Assembly: GCF_001428365.1 (NCBI RefSeq)
Contig: NZ_LMSH01000003.1
Location: 361,994-425,993 of the forward strand
Origin: Arthrobacter sp. Soil763
GTDB taxonomy: Bacteria; Actinomycetota; Actinomycetes; Actinomycetales; Micrococcaceae
Length of the DNA stretch: 64,000 nt
Reading direction: 5' to 3'
Shown piece after piece: positions 56,202 through 64,000 of this stretch. A program made the translations under genes and the position numbers. Positions within the stretch are counted from its first letter, which is position 1. Every line of letters starts with the position of its first letter. Under the pieces are notes generated by a model. That model made no database searches, was not told the DNA's origin, and worked only from the letters and a program-made list of their open reading frames with translations.

Positions 56202-57884
56202 CTAGAACGGGATCGGGCCTCTGGCGCTGCTCGTTCCCTTGGCCGTGACTTCGCCCGGGGGGCGCTGTGGCCGCTCCCGACTCTTGGGCGGGGCACCGAG
56301 GGGCCCAAGCGATGCTTTGCGGATGATGTTCTGGGTGACCCGGCGGGCGAAGGCTCGGGAACGCGCCGGAACGGCGGCGTCGACCTGAGCCTGGAGCCAG
56401 TTCATGGTGCCCATGTTGAGCACCCCCGCCCCGGACGGGACCGTGTAAAAGGTTGAATCCGACCAGCCATGCCGGGTGTGGCCACCCGACTCCGGCGAAT
56501 GCGCGAAAATGTGGAGATCTTCCGGATACTTGAACCCGGGGTACTCCGACGTCGGGTAGACCCGGTCGGTTTCGCCCCCGGTGAGGCCCGCGTACGTTGC
56601 GCCACGGGTTGCGCCGGTGCCAGCGAAGGCAAAAAAGTCTGGATCTGTCACTGTAAACATTCCCTTGGACCGAAGATCGCCGTAGAGGGACCCTGTCAGG
56701 GTTGATTCCGGACGGGAGGCGGGCTCCTGACGCCATTGAGTAGTCACGGCCGCCGGGTGCTTACGCCGTACAGGGTCAAGATGCGCCTTCCTGTAGCAAA
56801 CCAAGATGCGGTCCTTGCCGGTGCTTCCGCGTTCCAGCCGGGTACGCCAATACACGTTGTTGGCTCCGAAAAAGACAATGTTGGCGCCCCTGTCCCGGGC
56901 ACCCTCGATGGTCCGGCGCAATGTTGGCGACCAGTATTCAGAATGGGCTGAGAAAACAACGGCAGCGGCACCGCGGACGAGGTCGGCGTTTCCGCAGATC
57001 CTGGCCTCAGTGGTGTAAGCGAGAGTGAGATTGACGTCTTCGATGGCCTCGGCGGCGCGGATTAGCGGTACATTTTGCGCCTCGAACTCTATGAAGTTCC
57101 TGTACGGCCGGTCGAAGGAGACCTTGTATGACCGGGAGCTGCCCCGGGCCGCGCGTGAATGGCCGGGCCCGGTGTACAAACTGCGGCCACCCCAGATGTT
57201 GTATGCCTGCATGGTGCAGTCGTTGAAGACCAACACCGCCTTTCCCTTGACTGATGCGGATTCAACCACGAGGGGGATCAGGTGGTTCTGCCCGGATGCG
57301 CCTGCCAGGACCAGGTAGTAGAAGCCCTCGGGCCAGCCCGTCGTGTCAATTGATGTCGTCACTTTCCAGGGGCACGAAACCATCCGTGTCACGGGCCGAA
57401 AGGTGGGGCGCCGTTGCCGCCAGACATGCACGATGCCGGACGTCCAAACTAGACGCTGACCTGTCCCGTGGTAGTACCCAATCCGGTAGGCCTTGATTCG
57501 GATACTGCCTAGCGTGGAGTTGACGTAGACATCCACAATGCGTCGGCTGGCAGTGGATGCGTGCTGGCCCAGGAAACCCTCCAACATCGGGGAGGTCGAC
57601 CATTTCGAAGGGAACTCGCTTCGGGGCGTGCCGGGGAGCAGGTTCTCGCTGGCGGCATTGAAGGCCGCCACCGTGCCGAGCGGCGACGATTGACCCACCG
57701 CTTTGGGCGTCGCTTCCGGCTGTGGCACCGGCATCGCCGGGAGAGACGTCAGCGTCGGGTCATGCATCAAGTGGCCGGACGGCTTCCGATCCCCCGCGGC
57801 CGCCCCTGATGCGAAATAGGAAAGGCTTGCTACCGCCGCTCCCATTACGGCTCTCCGTCCGGGACGGGTGCAATTCGCGTCCAT
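56202..57884 (-). CDS. Exported N,N-dimethylformamidase beta subunit-like protein
   Basis: 560 aa. An N-terminal twin-arginine-like signal (RPGRRAVMGAAVASLSYFASGAAAG) is followed by about 90 low-complexity residues. A region beginning RIVDVYVNSTLGSIRIKAYRIGYY and the C-terminal dimethylformamidase-like domain (about 225-500) follow, with FNDCTMQAYNIWGG, SAHSEYWSPTLRRTIEGARDRGANIVFFGANNVYW. The H-x-E of HSEYW probably matches iron/catalytic residues of dimethylformamidase. Base composition is lower in GC than neighbours (34 of 60 at 56761-56820 versus 41 of 60 at 55501-55560). Substrate unknown. ATG 57884 has GAGG upstream. Confidence 0.8.
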   Translation of the reverse strand: MDANCTRPGRRAVMGAAVASLSYFASGAAAGDRKPSGHLMHDPTLTSLPAMPVPQPEATPKAVGQSSPLGTVAAFNAASENLLPGTPRSEFPSKWSTSPMLEGFLGQHASTASRRIVDVYVNSTLGSIRIKAYRIGYYHGTGQRLVWTSGIVHVWRQRRPTFRPVTRMVSCPWKVTTSIDTTGWPEGFYYLVLAGASGQNHLIPLVVESASVKGKAVLVFNDCTMQAYNIWGGRSLYTGPGHSRAARGSSRSYKVSFDRPYRNFIEFEAQNVPLIRAAEAIEDVNLTLAYTTEARICGNADLVRGAAAVVFSAHSEYWSPTLRRTIEGARDRGANIVFFGANNVYWRTRLERGSTGKDRILVCYRKAHLDPVRRKHPAAVTTQWRQEPASRPESTLTGSLYGDLRSKGMFTVTDPDFFAFAGTGATRGATYAGLTGGETDRVYPTSEYPGFKYPEDLHIFAHSPESGGHTRHGWSDSTFYTVPSGAGVLNMGTMNWLQAQVDAAVPARSRAFARRVTQNIIRKASLGPLGAPPKSRERPQRPPGEVTAKGTSSARGPIPF

Positions 57885-58149
57885 TGCGGCCTCGATCCAT
57901 GCCGGCCGTTTTCATGAAACCGGGTAGCGCCACCTAGCGGCACTGCACGTTCCGGCCCACGGCCCTTCATAAATGTATAAAGGCCGGTGCATGGTGGCAG
58001 GCGTAGTGACTACGTGTTTTTTCCGGTCGCAGTTGCGGCGGCGCTCCATGTGTACTCGTTTTCCTTGCAGGGCGTGGCAAATGGCGGGTGCTGGGCACCA
58101 GATAGGTGTTAGGCCACGATGCGGCGGTAGAGCAGCTTTGAGACGGGGA
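57885..58149. other. 265-bp intergenic region without a gene
   Basis: This stretch upstream of the exported protein holds an AT-richer patch (57970-57985, with minus-strand TATACA) that could supply its promoter. I see no coding sequence, repeat or terminator. Short open frames here have no ribosome site or codon bias. Confidence 0.5.
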
Positions 58150-58419
58150 CTAGCTGTCGCGGAGCAGTTCCAGGTCTTCCTCGTCGTCGACATCTTCGTC
58201 CTCGTCCTCGTCATCTTCTTCCTCGATGACTTCAAGCGGGGTCACTTCGCCGTACGCTTCGTAGAGCGAGTCGTCATAGACTTCGAAGGCATCGGCGACA
58301 GCAAAAAATGCCGCTTCGACCGCGGGATCCCCTTCTCCCCGCCGCGCCGCAGCAGCGGCCAAATGCTCCTCGAGGGCGGCGGTCAGGGATTGAAGCGCGA
58401 CACGCGGATCGATGCTCAT
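58150..58419 (-). CDS. Small acidic conserved actinobacterial protein
   Basis: 89 aa. The N-terminal two thirds is helical (PRVALQSLTAALEEHLAAAAARRGEGD, AFFAVADAFEVYDDSLYEAYGEV) and the last 25 residues are almost all Asp/Glu. Similar proteins in Micrococcaceae are sometimes labelled primosomal protein without proof; function is unknown. ATG 58419 follows TAACGT by 6 nt. It is divergent from the DUF5703 gene, sharing 39 bp. Confidence 0.8.
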   Translation of the reverse strand: MSIDPRVALQSLTAALEEHLAAAAARRGEGDPAVEAAFFAVADAFEVYDDSLYEAYGEVTPLEVIEEEDDEDEDEDVDDEEDLELLRDS

Positions 58420-58458
58420 GACTTCACGTTAGCCCGAAAAAGACGAAAATGGAGAGCG
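58420..58458. promoter_or_regulatory. Compact divergent region, acidic protein / DUF5703 gene
   Basis: Only 39 bp separate the two starts. Minus-strand TAACGT (58431-58426) serves the acidic protein. The DUF5703 start has GGAGAG 3 nt upstream, so it is translated from a short leader. Confidence 0.5.
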
Positions 58459-58692
58459 ATGAGGGAACAATTTCTGAACAGCTCGGTCCGTCGGGAGCGG
58501 GACTATGCGAGGCAGTACGAGTATCTCGTTCTGACCGTCAGCCCTGAGGATTCCCTGCCCGAAGCCCGCCGCCTGCTCGCCGCCCACTCCGAGTACGGGA
58601 AGTGGGAATTGGAGCGCAGCGTCCTGTATGTCGGCGGCGGCCGGCGGTTCTGGCTCCGCCGCAAGGTCTTCCAGGTCCAGCGCACCGTCTGA
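58459..58692 (+). CDS. DUF5703 family protein
   Basis: 77 aa small actinobacterial protein with the pattern REQFLNSSVRRERDYARQYEY-LVLTVSPEDSLPEARRLLAAHSEYGKWELERSVLYVGGGRRFWLRRKV. Two beta strands and two helices are likely. The frame is open far upstream, but the conserved start and GGAGAG point to ATG 58459. Unknown role; highly conserved among relatives. Confidence 0.83.
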   Translation: MREQFLNSSVRRERDYARQYEYLVLTVSPEDSLPEARRLLAAHSEYGKWELERSVLYVGGGRRFWLRRKVFQVQRTV

Positions 58693-58708
58693 CCCGCCGC
58701 CCCGCCGG

Positions 58709-59884
58709 TCAGCCTTCCAGCGGGCCCAGCCAGGCGTTGGCCACCGTGTTGTGCGCCGACTCGTCGTCGGACGGGTGGAACATGCCGGCCAGGACGTCCC
58801 GGTAGAGCCGCTCGAGCTCGGAACCGCGGAAATAGCTTGACCCGCCGGAGACCCTGATGGCCAGATCCACCACGGTGCGCGCCGTTTCGGTGGCCCGGAC
58901 TTTCACCCCCACCAGTTTGGGGAACCACTGCCCGCCGTGGTCGGCGAGGGCATCGACGTCGGACGCCACGGCCGCGAGATGCGGGTAGAGGCCGTCCATC
59001 GCCATCGCAGCCTCCGCAATTTTCCAGCGGATGTCGGGGTCCTGGGCGTAGCTGCGGCCGCCGTTTTTGAACGAGGTCCGCCGCTTGACCGACGCCACCC
59101 CCAGCTCCAGTGCCCGTTCGCCGATGCCGGTGTAGACCGCTGCGAGCAGCGTCTCGAAGCAGGCGAAAATCGCGAAAATCAGCGGGTCGGCGTTCGGGCC
59201 GACCGGGAGTTTGCGGAAGATCCGTTCCGGCGGGACGACGGCTCCCTCGAGCACCGTGGTGTTGGACTGGCTGGCCCGCATGCCCAGGGTGTCCCAGTCG
59301 GACAGGATCTGGTAGCCGGGGGTTTCGCGGTCGATGAAGCCGTGGACAAGCTCGCCTTCGCCGCCACGGCCCGTGGCGTCCTTGCCGAAAATGCCCAGCC
59401 GGGTCCAGGCCGGCGACAGGCTCGTGAAGATCTTCGTCCCGGTGAACCCGTAGCTGCCGTCCGGCAGCGGAGTCGCCTCGGTCTTCGAATCAAACAGGAC
59501 TGAGTCGTTGCCGGCCTCCGAGTTGCCGAAGGCGAAGATCTCACCCTGCGCGGCCTCTTTCAGGACGAAGTCCAGGGACGAATCGCCGCGGGCCGCCAGG
59601 ACGTACGCGACGCCGGTCCACACCAGGTGCATATTGATCGCCAGCGCCGTGGCCGGCGCCGCGGTGGCCAGCCGGCGCTGCAGTTGCGCCGCTCCGGCCA
59701 GGCCCAGTCCCAGTCCCCCGTCCTCGACCGGGACGAAGGCCTTCAGGTAACCGGCGTCGGCGAGCTCGCGGAGATCCTCGGTGAAGAACGCATTGTCCCG
59801 GTCGTAGCCGGCGGCCCGGCCCCGGATCCGTTCCAGCAGCGCGTCGGGCAGGATGGTGTGCGGTGTGCGGTCTTGGGATGCCAT
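58709..59884 (-). CDS. Acyl-CoA dehydrogenase-family flavoprotein
   Basis: 391 aa. It has an N-terminal helical domain (about 1-110), a middle beta domain (FALTGTKIF-like: YGFTGTKIFTSLSP, about 140) and a C-terminal helical domain (IRVSGGSSYFRGSELERLYRDVLAGMFHPSDDESAHN). The usual catalytic Glu is not obvious, and the end resembles acyl-CoA dehydrogenases of the SfnB/DszC type, some of which are flavin monooxygenases. The specific substrate is unknown. It sits 17 bp after the M20 gene, probably in one transcript. Confidence 0.86.
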   Translation of the reverse strand: MASQDRTPHTILPDALLERIRGRAAGYDRDNAFFTEDLRELADAGYLKAFVPVEDGGLGLGLAGAAQLQRRLATAAPATALAINMHLVWTGVAYVLAARGDSSLDFVLKEAAQGEIFAFGNSEAGNDSVLFDSKTEATPLPDGSYGFTGTKIFTSLSPAWTRLGIFGKDATGRGGEGELVHGFIDRETPGYQILSDWDTLGMRASQSNTTVLEGAVVPPERIFRKLPVGPNADPLIFAIFACFETLLAAVYTGIGERALELGVASVKRRTSFKNGGRSYAQDPDIRWKIAEAAMAMDGLYPHLAAVASDVDALADHGGQWFPKLVGVKVRATETARTVVDLAIRVSGGSSYFRGSELERLYRDVLAGMFHPSDDESAHNTVANAWLGPLEG

Positions 59885-59901
59885 CGGTCTGAAACGTCCG
59901 C

Positions 59902-61206
59902 TCAGTAGTTGCTTAGGAGGGTCTTGAGCACGCGCGTGCCGAATTTTAGCGACTCGGCCGGGACGCGTTCGTCGACGCCGTGGAACATGCCGGTGAAGTC
60001 CAGGTCCTCCGGCAGCATCAGCGGCGCGAAACCATATCCGGTGATGCCGAGCCGGCTCAGCGCCTTGTTGTCCGTGCCGCCGGACAGCGTATAGGGCAGG
60101 ACTTTCGCGCCCGGATCTTCGGAGTGCAGGGCGTCGATCATCGAGTCGACGAGGTTGCCGGCGAACGGCACCTCGAGGGAGACGTCCTGGTGCACGTAGC
60201 TGACGTCAACGCCCGCACCGGCGAGGTCCCTGACGATCTCGAGGACCTGGTCCTGCTGGCCGGGCAGCGTGCGGCAGTCGACCAGGGCTTCAGCGGACTC
60301 GGGGATCACGTTGTGTTTGTAGCCGCCCTTGAGCAGGGTCGGGTTGGTGGTGTTCTGCAGGGTGGCGCCGACGAAGCGGGCCACGGTGCCAAGTTCCTTG
60401 AGGATCTTCTCCGGGTCGTCAGCGTCGAACTCGACGCCGGTGAGTTCGGTCACGCCGTCCAGGAACTGCCGGGTGGTCGGCGTCAGTTCCACCGGCCAGC
60501 GGTAGTCCCCGATCCGGGAGACCGCGCCGGCGAGCCGGGTCACGGCGTTGTCGGTGTTGATCTGGGACCCGTGGCCGGCCCTGCCGTGGGCGACCAGCCG
60601 CAGCCAGGACAGGCCCTTCTCGGCGGTCTGCAGCAGGTAGGTGCGCTGGCCGCCGATGGTCGCCGAGAACCCGCCCACCTCGGAGATCGCCTCGGTAGCA
60701 CCCTCGAACAGCTCCGGCCGGTGCTCGACGGCGTAACCGGCGCCGTACTTGCCGCCGGCCTCCTCATCGGCGAAGAACGCGAAAACGATGTCGCGCTTGG
60801 GCTTGCGGCCGGTGCGGGCGAAGTCACGGAGGACGGCGAGGATCATGGCATCCATGTCCTTCATGTCCACGGCCCCGCGGCCCCAGATCAGGCCGTCTTT
60901 GAGTTCGGCGCCGAAGGGGTCCACGGACCACTGGTCGCGCAGGGCGGGAACGACGTCGAGGTGGCCGTGGACCACCAGCGCGCTGGCGGACGGGTCTTCG
61001 CCCGCCATCCTGGTCACGACACTTGCACGGCCCGGAGCGGACTCGAAGATTTCGGCCTCCAGACCCACCTCGGTGATCAACCCGGCCGTGTACTCGGCCG
61101 CGGCGCGCTCCCCCGGCCCGGAGCCGTCGCCGTAGTTGGAGGTGTCGATCCGGATCAGCTCCTGGCAGATCCGGACAACTTCGTCTTCAGGCCGAACTTC
61201 AGTCAT
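59902..61206 (-). CDS. M20-family metallopeptidase
   Basis: 434 aa zinc aminoacylase/carboxypeptidase-like enzyme. Metal motifs are VVHGHLDVVPA (His), WGRGAVDMKDMDA (Asp) and FFADEEAGGKYGA (Glu pair). The dimerisation lid follows, with the His-bearing HGRAGHGS. SGGTDNKALSRLGITGYGFAP is near the C-terminus. The start ATG 61206 has TGAGGAGCGA upstream. Differs from the 1932-3365 dipeptidase, with which it shares only the family fold. Confidence 0.92.
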   Translation of the reverse strand: MTEVRPEDEVVRICQELIRIDTSNYGDGSGPGERAAAEYTAGLITEVGLEAEIFESAPGRASVVTRMAGEDPSASALVVHGHLDVVPALRDQWSVDPFGAELKDGLIWGRGAVDMKDMDAMILAVLRDFARTGRKPKRDIVFAFFADEEAGGKYGAGYAVEHRPELFEGATEAISEVGGFSATIGGQRTYLLQTAEKGLSWLRLVAHGRAGHGSQINTDNAVTRLAGAVSRIGDYRWPVELTPTTRQFLDGVTELTGVEFDADDPEKILKELGTVARFVGATLQNTTNPTLLKGGYKHNVIPESAEALVDCRTLPGQQDQVLEIVRDLAGAGVDVSYVHQDVSLEVPFAGNLVDSMIDALHSEDPGAKVLPYTLSGGTDNKALSRLGITGYGFAPLMLPEDLDFTGMFHGVDERVPAESLKFGTRVLKTLLSNY

Positions 61207-61374
61207 ATCGCTCCTCAGGGATCCGGTGGTGGGGCTCGGTACTGGCTTCAGCCTACCCACACCGCCCCGGCAGGCCCCGATTATTTGTTTCCGAAAACTT
61301 CGTGTAGAGTCTTTCTCGCTGCTTCCGAGAAAAGCAAAACGCTGAAAGGCGAAATTTTCCCGGAAATACCACCT

Positions 61375-61457
61375 GCGCGGGTGGCGGAATGGCAGACGCG
61401 CTAGCTTGAGGTGCTAGTCCTCGAAAGGGGGTGGGGGTTCAAGTCCCCCTCCGCGCA
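61375..61457 (+). tRNA. tRNA-Leu (anticodon GAG)
   Basis: 83 nt cloverleaf. The acceptor stem GCGCGGG pairs with TCCGCGC (one G-T pair), the discriminator is A and CCA is not encoded. The anticodon stem is CTAGC/GCTAG with loop TTGAGGT, anticodon GAG at 61408-61410, reading CTC and CTT codons. A long variable arm and the T-arm GGGGGTTCAAGTCCCCC confirm class II leucine tRNA. Possible promoter TTATTT-N18-TAGAGT at 61281-61310. Confidence 0.97.
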
Positions 61458-61464
61458 CACAAGG

Positions 61465-61502
61465 AAAAGCCCTTGGAATCTTCGGATTCCGAGGGCTTTT
61501 TT
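61465..61502 (+). terminator. Rho-independent terminator after tRNA-Leu
   Basis: The stem AAAAGCCCTTGGAATC pairs with GATTCCGAGGGCTTTT (one G-T pair) across a stable TTCG loop, followed by a run of T. Confidence 0.95.
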
Positions 61503-61577
61503 GTTGTCCGGGAGCAGCGCTGCCCAGGGCGCCGCTGCCCGATGGCGGCGCCTCGGGCAGCGGCGCATACTGGGAGC

Positions 61578-61982
61578 ATGACCGACCGCGATGATTTCCT
61601 GGTCTGGGTGACCTCGGTGCTGTACCGGGCCGAAGTGGCGCTGCACAACGGGGACGCCGGCCCGCGCCGCGCGATCTGGTCCCGCCACGAGCCGGTCAGC
61701 GTGCTGGGGGCCTGGCGTAACGCTTCGGGGCTGGAGCAGGTGGATGAACTCTTCGCCGCGCTGGGGCGGAGCTTCTCCGATTGCACCGCCTACAGCTTCG
61801 AACTGCAGGCCTTCGACGTCGTCGGCGACCTGGCCTACACGGCAGGGCAGGAGCACATCACCGCCTCGGTCGACGGTGAACCGCGCAGCTACACGCTGCG
61901 GGCCACCCAGGTGTACCGGCGGGAAGACGGGGAATGGAAGGTCGCCCACCGGCACGGGGACACGGTCAACCCGGTGGCTTGA
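61578..61982 (+). CDS. SnoaL-like (NTF2-fold) protein
   Basis: 134 aa ring-cone fold typical of DUF4440/SnoaL proteins: helix DDFLVWVTSVLYRAEVALHNGD, the WSRHEPVSVLGAWRNASGLEQVDELFAAL segment and strands ending TQVYRREDGEWKVAHRHGDTV. Generic, often detoxification-related. ATG 61578 follows CATACT by 6 nt. The open frame reaches into the tRNA gene, so the longer start is discarded. Confidence 0.82.
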   Translation: MTDRDDFLVWVTSVLYRAEVALHNGDAGPRRAIWSRHEPVSVLGAWRNASGLEQVDELFAALGRSFSDCTAYSFELQAFDVVGDLAYTAGQEHITASVDGEPRSYTLRATQVYRREDGEWKVAHRHGDTVNPVA

Positions 61983-61993
61983 CCCCCGCCGGG

Positions 61994-62626
61994 CTACACA
62001 GCCAGCAGGTCGGCGCGGCTCGGACCGGCCAGCGCCGCCAGCGCCCGCGGCCGCACGTCCGGCCACTCCTCGGTCAACAGCGACAGGATGACGAAGTCCC
62101 GCCACAGCCCGTCGATGTTGCGCGAGGACCGGCGGCGGGTACCTTCGGCTGTGAAACCGAACCGGACCAGCGACGAGAGGGAGCGCTGGTTGCGGGCGTC
62201 CACGTCGCACTCGACCCGTCCGGCCCCGCACGAGAACAGCCAGTCCAACAGGGTGATCTTCACCTCGTGGTTCACCTTGGCTCCCCAGAGATCCGGATCG
62301 ATCACGGTACGCCCGATCTTGACGCGCTCGGAGAGGTCGTCGTGGTCGGTGATGCCGGTGGTCCCGACGAACCGCGACTGCCCCTGCGGAAGCTGCCGGT
62401 ACACCGAAAAGACCTGCAGACCGGCGAAACGGCGATCCACGAACGCCGCCAGCTCGGCCTCCCCCGCGGGCCGTGCCTCGCTGTCGCTGAACCCCTGGGA
62501 CCAGATCTCATCCCGGGCAAGGAGCCGGGCCAGCGGCTCGACATCGAGCGGTGTGAACGGGGCCAAAACGAACCTGCCGGTGACCGTCTGGAGGGTCGGC
62601 AGGGTCTCAGGAAGGAACAGCGCCAT
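61994..62626 (-). CDS. GNAT-family N-acetyltransferase (RimJ-like)
   Basis: 210 aa. RimJ/RimL-type acetyltransferase: GRFVLAPFTPLDVEPLARLL at the start, FVGTTGITDHDDLSERVKIG, then TVIDPDLWGAKVNHEVKITLLDWLF (motif A), RVECDVDARNQRSLSSLVRFGFTAEGTRRR (motif B) and the LWRDFVILSLL strand. Usually acetylates protein N-termini or small amines. The start ATG 62626 has AAAGG 6 nt upstream. Confidence 0.86.
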   Translation of the reverse strand: MALFLPETLPTLQTVTGRFVLAPFTPLDVEPLARLLARDEIWSQGFSDSEARPAGEAELAAFVDRRFAGLQVFSVYRQLPQGQSRFVGTTGITDHDDLSERVKIGRTVIDPDLWGAKVNHEVKITLLDWLFSCGAGRVECDVDARNQRSLSSLVRFGFTAEGTRRRSSRNIDGLWRDFVILSLLTEEWPDVRPRALAALAGPSRADLLAV

Positions 62627-62945
62627 TGCGGCCTTTCTGGTGCGCGGGGATGCAGGGGGAACGGGTGGGACGGGCGCCGTCCTGGCCAGAAAATTTGAGG
62701 CGGCAAGAGAAATTATCACCCCGGTGCCACACCCCGCAACGACACGCGGAAGGCGGCTTTTTGGGGGCCGCCGGACAGGCGCGCCGGGAGGTTCGCGAAG
62801 GCCTGCCGGCGCACCGCCGCGTACCCGCTCCAGCCGTCCTGTGCCCGCTATAGTCAGCACAACCAGCCGTGTACGATACTGGATCATTGTCCTCCGAGGA
62901 CCCGGGGTCGTCGGTGCAGAGGGCGGTCATCGAGGGGGAGAAACT
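62627..62945. other. 319-bp intergenic region without a gene
   Basis: Divergent region between the GNAT gene and the membrane-anchored protein. TATAGT (62849-62854) and TACGAT (62872-62877) are candidate -10 elements for the rightward gene. I see no coding sequence with supporting start or codon pattern. Confidence 0.5.
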
Positions 62946-63620
62946 ATGGCAGCACCGGATCAGGCACCAAAAGCCAGGACGCGCACCATCGGCATCGTTG
63001 CCGCAGCAGCCGTTCTGGCCGCGCTGGTGGTCCTGCTGATCGTCACGCAAGCCAGCCCCGGTGCCGTCCGGACAGACGCCCCCAACGGTACTTCGCAGTC
63101 CGCCACGCAATCCGCCACGGCGTCTCCCCCGCCGTCGTCGGCGGCCACTACACCGTCGCCAGCCCCGCCGGGAAGCGCCGCGCCCGCCGTTGCCGTTCCG
63201 GCCCCCGTCGCGGCTGCGGCGACCAGGAACGCCGCCGCGTACGTGGGCACCACTGCCGCGGCTCTCGCCGCGGTAAACCCGCCCAGCAAGGCCCAACTCT
63301 CAGCATTGGCCACCGGCTCCGCCTACGACTCCCTGCTCGCAAAGGCCAGCGAGTACAAGGCCAACGGCTGGCACCTCGACGGCAAACCGAAGGTGGTGTC
63401 AACCAAGGTTGTCCGCTACCAGCCGGGCGCACAGCCGCCCACCGTGACCCTCAACGTCTGCGTCGATTCCTCGGCAGTGTCGGTGCTGACGAGCGCCGGA
63501 GCGACCGTCCAGAAGGGCAGCGCCAACGACAGGTCCTTGAACGTGATGACGCTGGTACAGTCCGCGACCCGCACGTGGCTCGTCAGCCAGGTAACCTTCC
63601 CGGACAACCCGGACTGCTGA
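62946..63620 (+). CDS. Membrane-anchored extracytoplasmic protein, unknown function
   Basis: 224 aa. It has a short basic N-terminus, one hydrophobic helix (about 14-33, IGIVAAAAVLAALVVLLIV), a Ser/Thr/Pro/Ala-rich linker (about 40-90) and an extracellular region with two Cys (in LNVCVDSS and at the end NPDC). The end of the fold resembles an NTF2-like pattern (NVMTLVQSATRTWLVSQVTF), as in many actinobacterial secreted proteins. Start ATG 62946 with GAGGGGGAGAAA upstream. Confidence 0.7.
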   Translation: MAAPDQAPKARTRTIGIVAAAAVLAALVVLLIVTQASPGAVRTDAPNGTSQSATQSATASPPPSSAATTPSPAPPGSAAPAVAVPAPVAAAATRNAAAYVGTTAAALAAVNPPSKAQLSALATGSAYDSLLAKASEYKANGWHLDGKPKVVSTKVVRYQPGAQPPTVTLNVCVDSSAVSVLTSAGATVQKGSANDRSLNVMTLVQSATRTWLVSQVTFPDNPDC

Positions 63621-63647
63621 TGGCCCCGGCCCCCTCGGCGCACAGAA

Positions 63648-63688
63648 GCGGCCCCGCCCGCAGCCGGTGCAGCTGCGGGCGGGGCCGC
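63648..63688 (+). terminator. Hairpin terminator after the membrane-anchored protein gene
   Basis: A 17-bp perfect stem (GCGGCCCCGCCCGCAGC with GCTGCGGGCGGGGCCGC) and loop CGGTGCA, 27 bp after the stop, with no T-tract. Confidence 0.8.
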
Positions 63689-63723
63689 CTGATCAGATGG
63701 TGCGGAGAATCCCCGCCGGGGAC

Positions 63724-64000
63724 TCATGGCTGCTTCGTCAGCGTAGCCTTCAGGTCGAAGCTGATGTCGGGCGTGGCCCGGTAGTTCAGGTGGGTCTCCA
63801 CCGCGATGGTGTTGATGCCTCCCACCAACAGGGACGTAGGCACGTCGATGGTCAGCGGCGCCGCGTTGGCTTTGGCCGTGCTGGTCGCAACCGAAGCGTA
63901 AGTGGAGAACGTCACTGCCCCCGCGGGCATATTTTTCCGGGCTACCTCGGTTCCGTTGATGTAGACCACGACCCCGTCGTCGGCCACGGTGTTCAACGTG
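63724..64000 (-). CDS. Partial C-terminus of a secreted protein (beta-sandwich domain)
   Basis: The reading frame runs off the right edge; the 5' part is outside the window. The visible 92 residues form a jelly-roll-like domain with VADDGVVVYINGTEVARKNMP, a pattern in C-terminal domains of secreted actinobacterial enzymes such as metallophosphoesterases. INTIAVETHLNYRATPDISFDLKATL closes it. No start codon is claimed; TTG at 63996 is fortuitous. Host enzyme unknown. Confidence 0.65.
   Translation of the reverse strand, partial: TLNTVADDGVVVYINGTEVARKNMPAGAVTFSTYASVATSTAKANAAPLTIDVPTSLLVGGINTIAVETHLNYRATPDISFDLKATLTKQP

Noticed and set aside
57912..58235. 107-residue minus-strand open frame upstream of the exported protein
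   Set aside because: Lys/Arg/Thr-rich, no start context, and overlaps the acidic-protein gene in another frame.

Overview
This 64 kb window is a stretch of chromosome from a high-GC actinobacterium of the Micrococcaceae, most likely Arthrobacter or Pseudarthrobacter. The inference rests on an actinobacterial aa3/bc1 respiratory locus (ctaCDF, ctaE-qcrCAB), a Pup-proteasome locus with a fused PafBC, mycothiol synthesis (mshC), RbpA, DUF3043/DUF3054/DUF5703 proteins and a DasR-type regulator. Nearly all of it is ordinary, densely coded core genome. I see no phage, insertion sequence, rRNA or CRISPR array; there is one tRNA.

Layout. 0.1-4 kb: pyrD, a DUF3043 membrane protein, an M20 dipeptidase and an A-type Fe-S carrier. 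4-13 kb: respiration. ctaC-ctaD-ctaF point right and ctaE-qcrC-qcrA-qcrB point left, enclosing a divergent HPr / DasR-like pair with a DasR-type operator between them. 13-20.5 kb: trpD, a stand-alone Lrp ligand domain, small membrane proteins and enzymes, a methionine aminopeptidase back-to-back with a small HTH protein, and a short UvrA paralogue. 20.6-23.7 kb: a three-gene type III polyketide synthase / methyltransferase / FAD hydroxylase operon, the only clear secondary-metabolite locus. 23.7-32 kb: housekeeping genes (def, an S9 peptidase, an RlmA-like methyltransferase, NfeD and SPFH proteins, rbpA, a polyprenol-phosphate mannose synthase). 32-50 kb, all leftward: trmI, arc/mpa, dop, pup, prcB, prcA, pafA, two FKBP isomerases, pafBC, a small membrane protein, tatA, tatC, helY, an amidohydrolase. 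50-64 kb: M50 protease, HAD phosphatase, PAC2 protein, mshC, uppP, an aldo/keto reductase, a Tat-type dimethylformamidase-like secreted protein of lower GC, small conserved genes, an acyl-CoA dehydrogenase, an M20 peptidase, tRNA-Leu(GAG), a SnoaL-like protein, a GNAT acetyltransferase, a membrane-anchored protein, and the end of a secreted protein cut by the window.

How the parts relate. The cta/qcr genes encode the cytochrome bc1-aa3 supercomplex. The Pup locus encodes a whole pathway: the tag (Pup), its activator/remover (Dop), the ligase (PafA), the 20S core (PrcAB), the unfoldase (Arc/Mpa) and a linked DNA-damage regulator (PafBC). A recurring feature is a TANNNT-like -10 hexamer 6-8 nt before the start codon with no Shine-Dalgarno sequence, seen at about two dozen genes, which suggests pervasive leaderless translation. 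The most interesting items for follow-up are the polyketide operon, the dre operator between HPr and the DasR-like gene, the SigR-like promoter and perfect palindrome before rbpA, and the lower-GC secreted dimethylformamidase-like gene.
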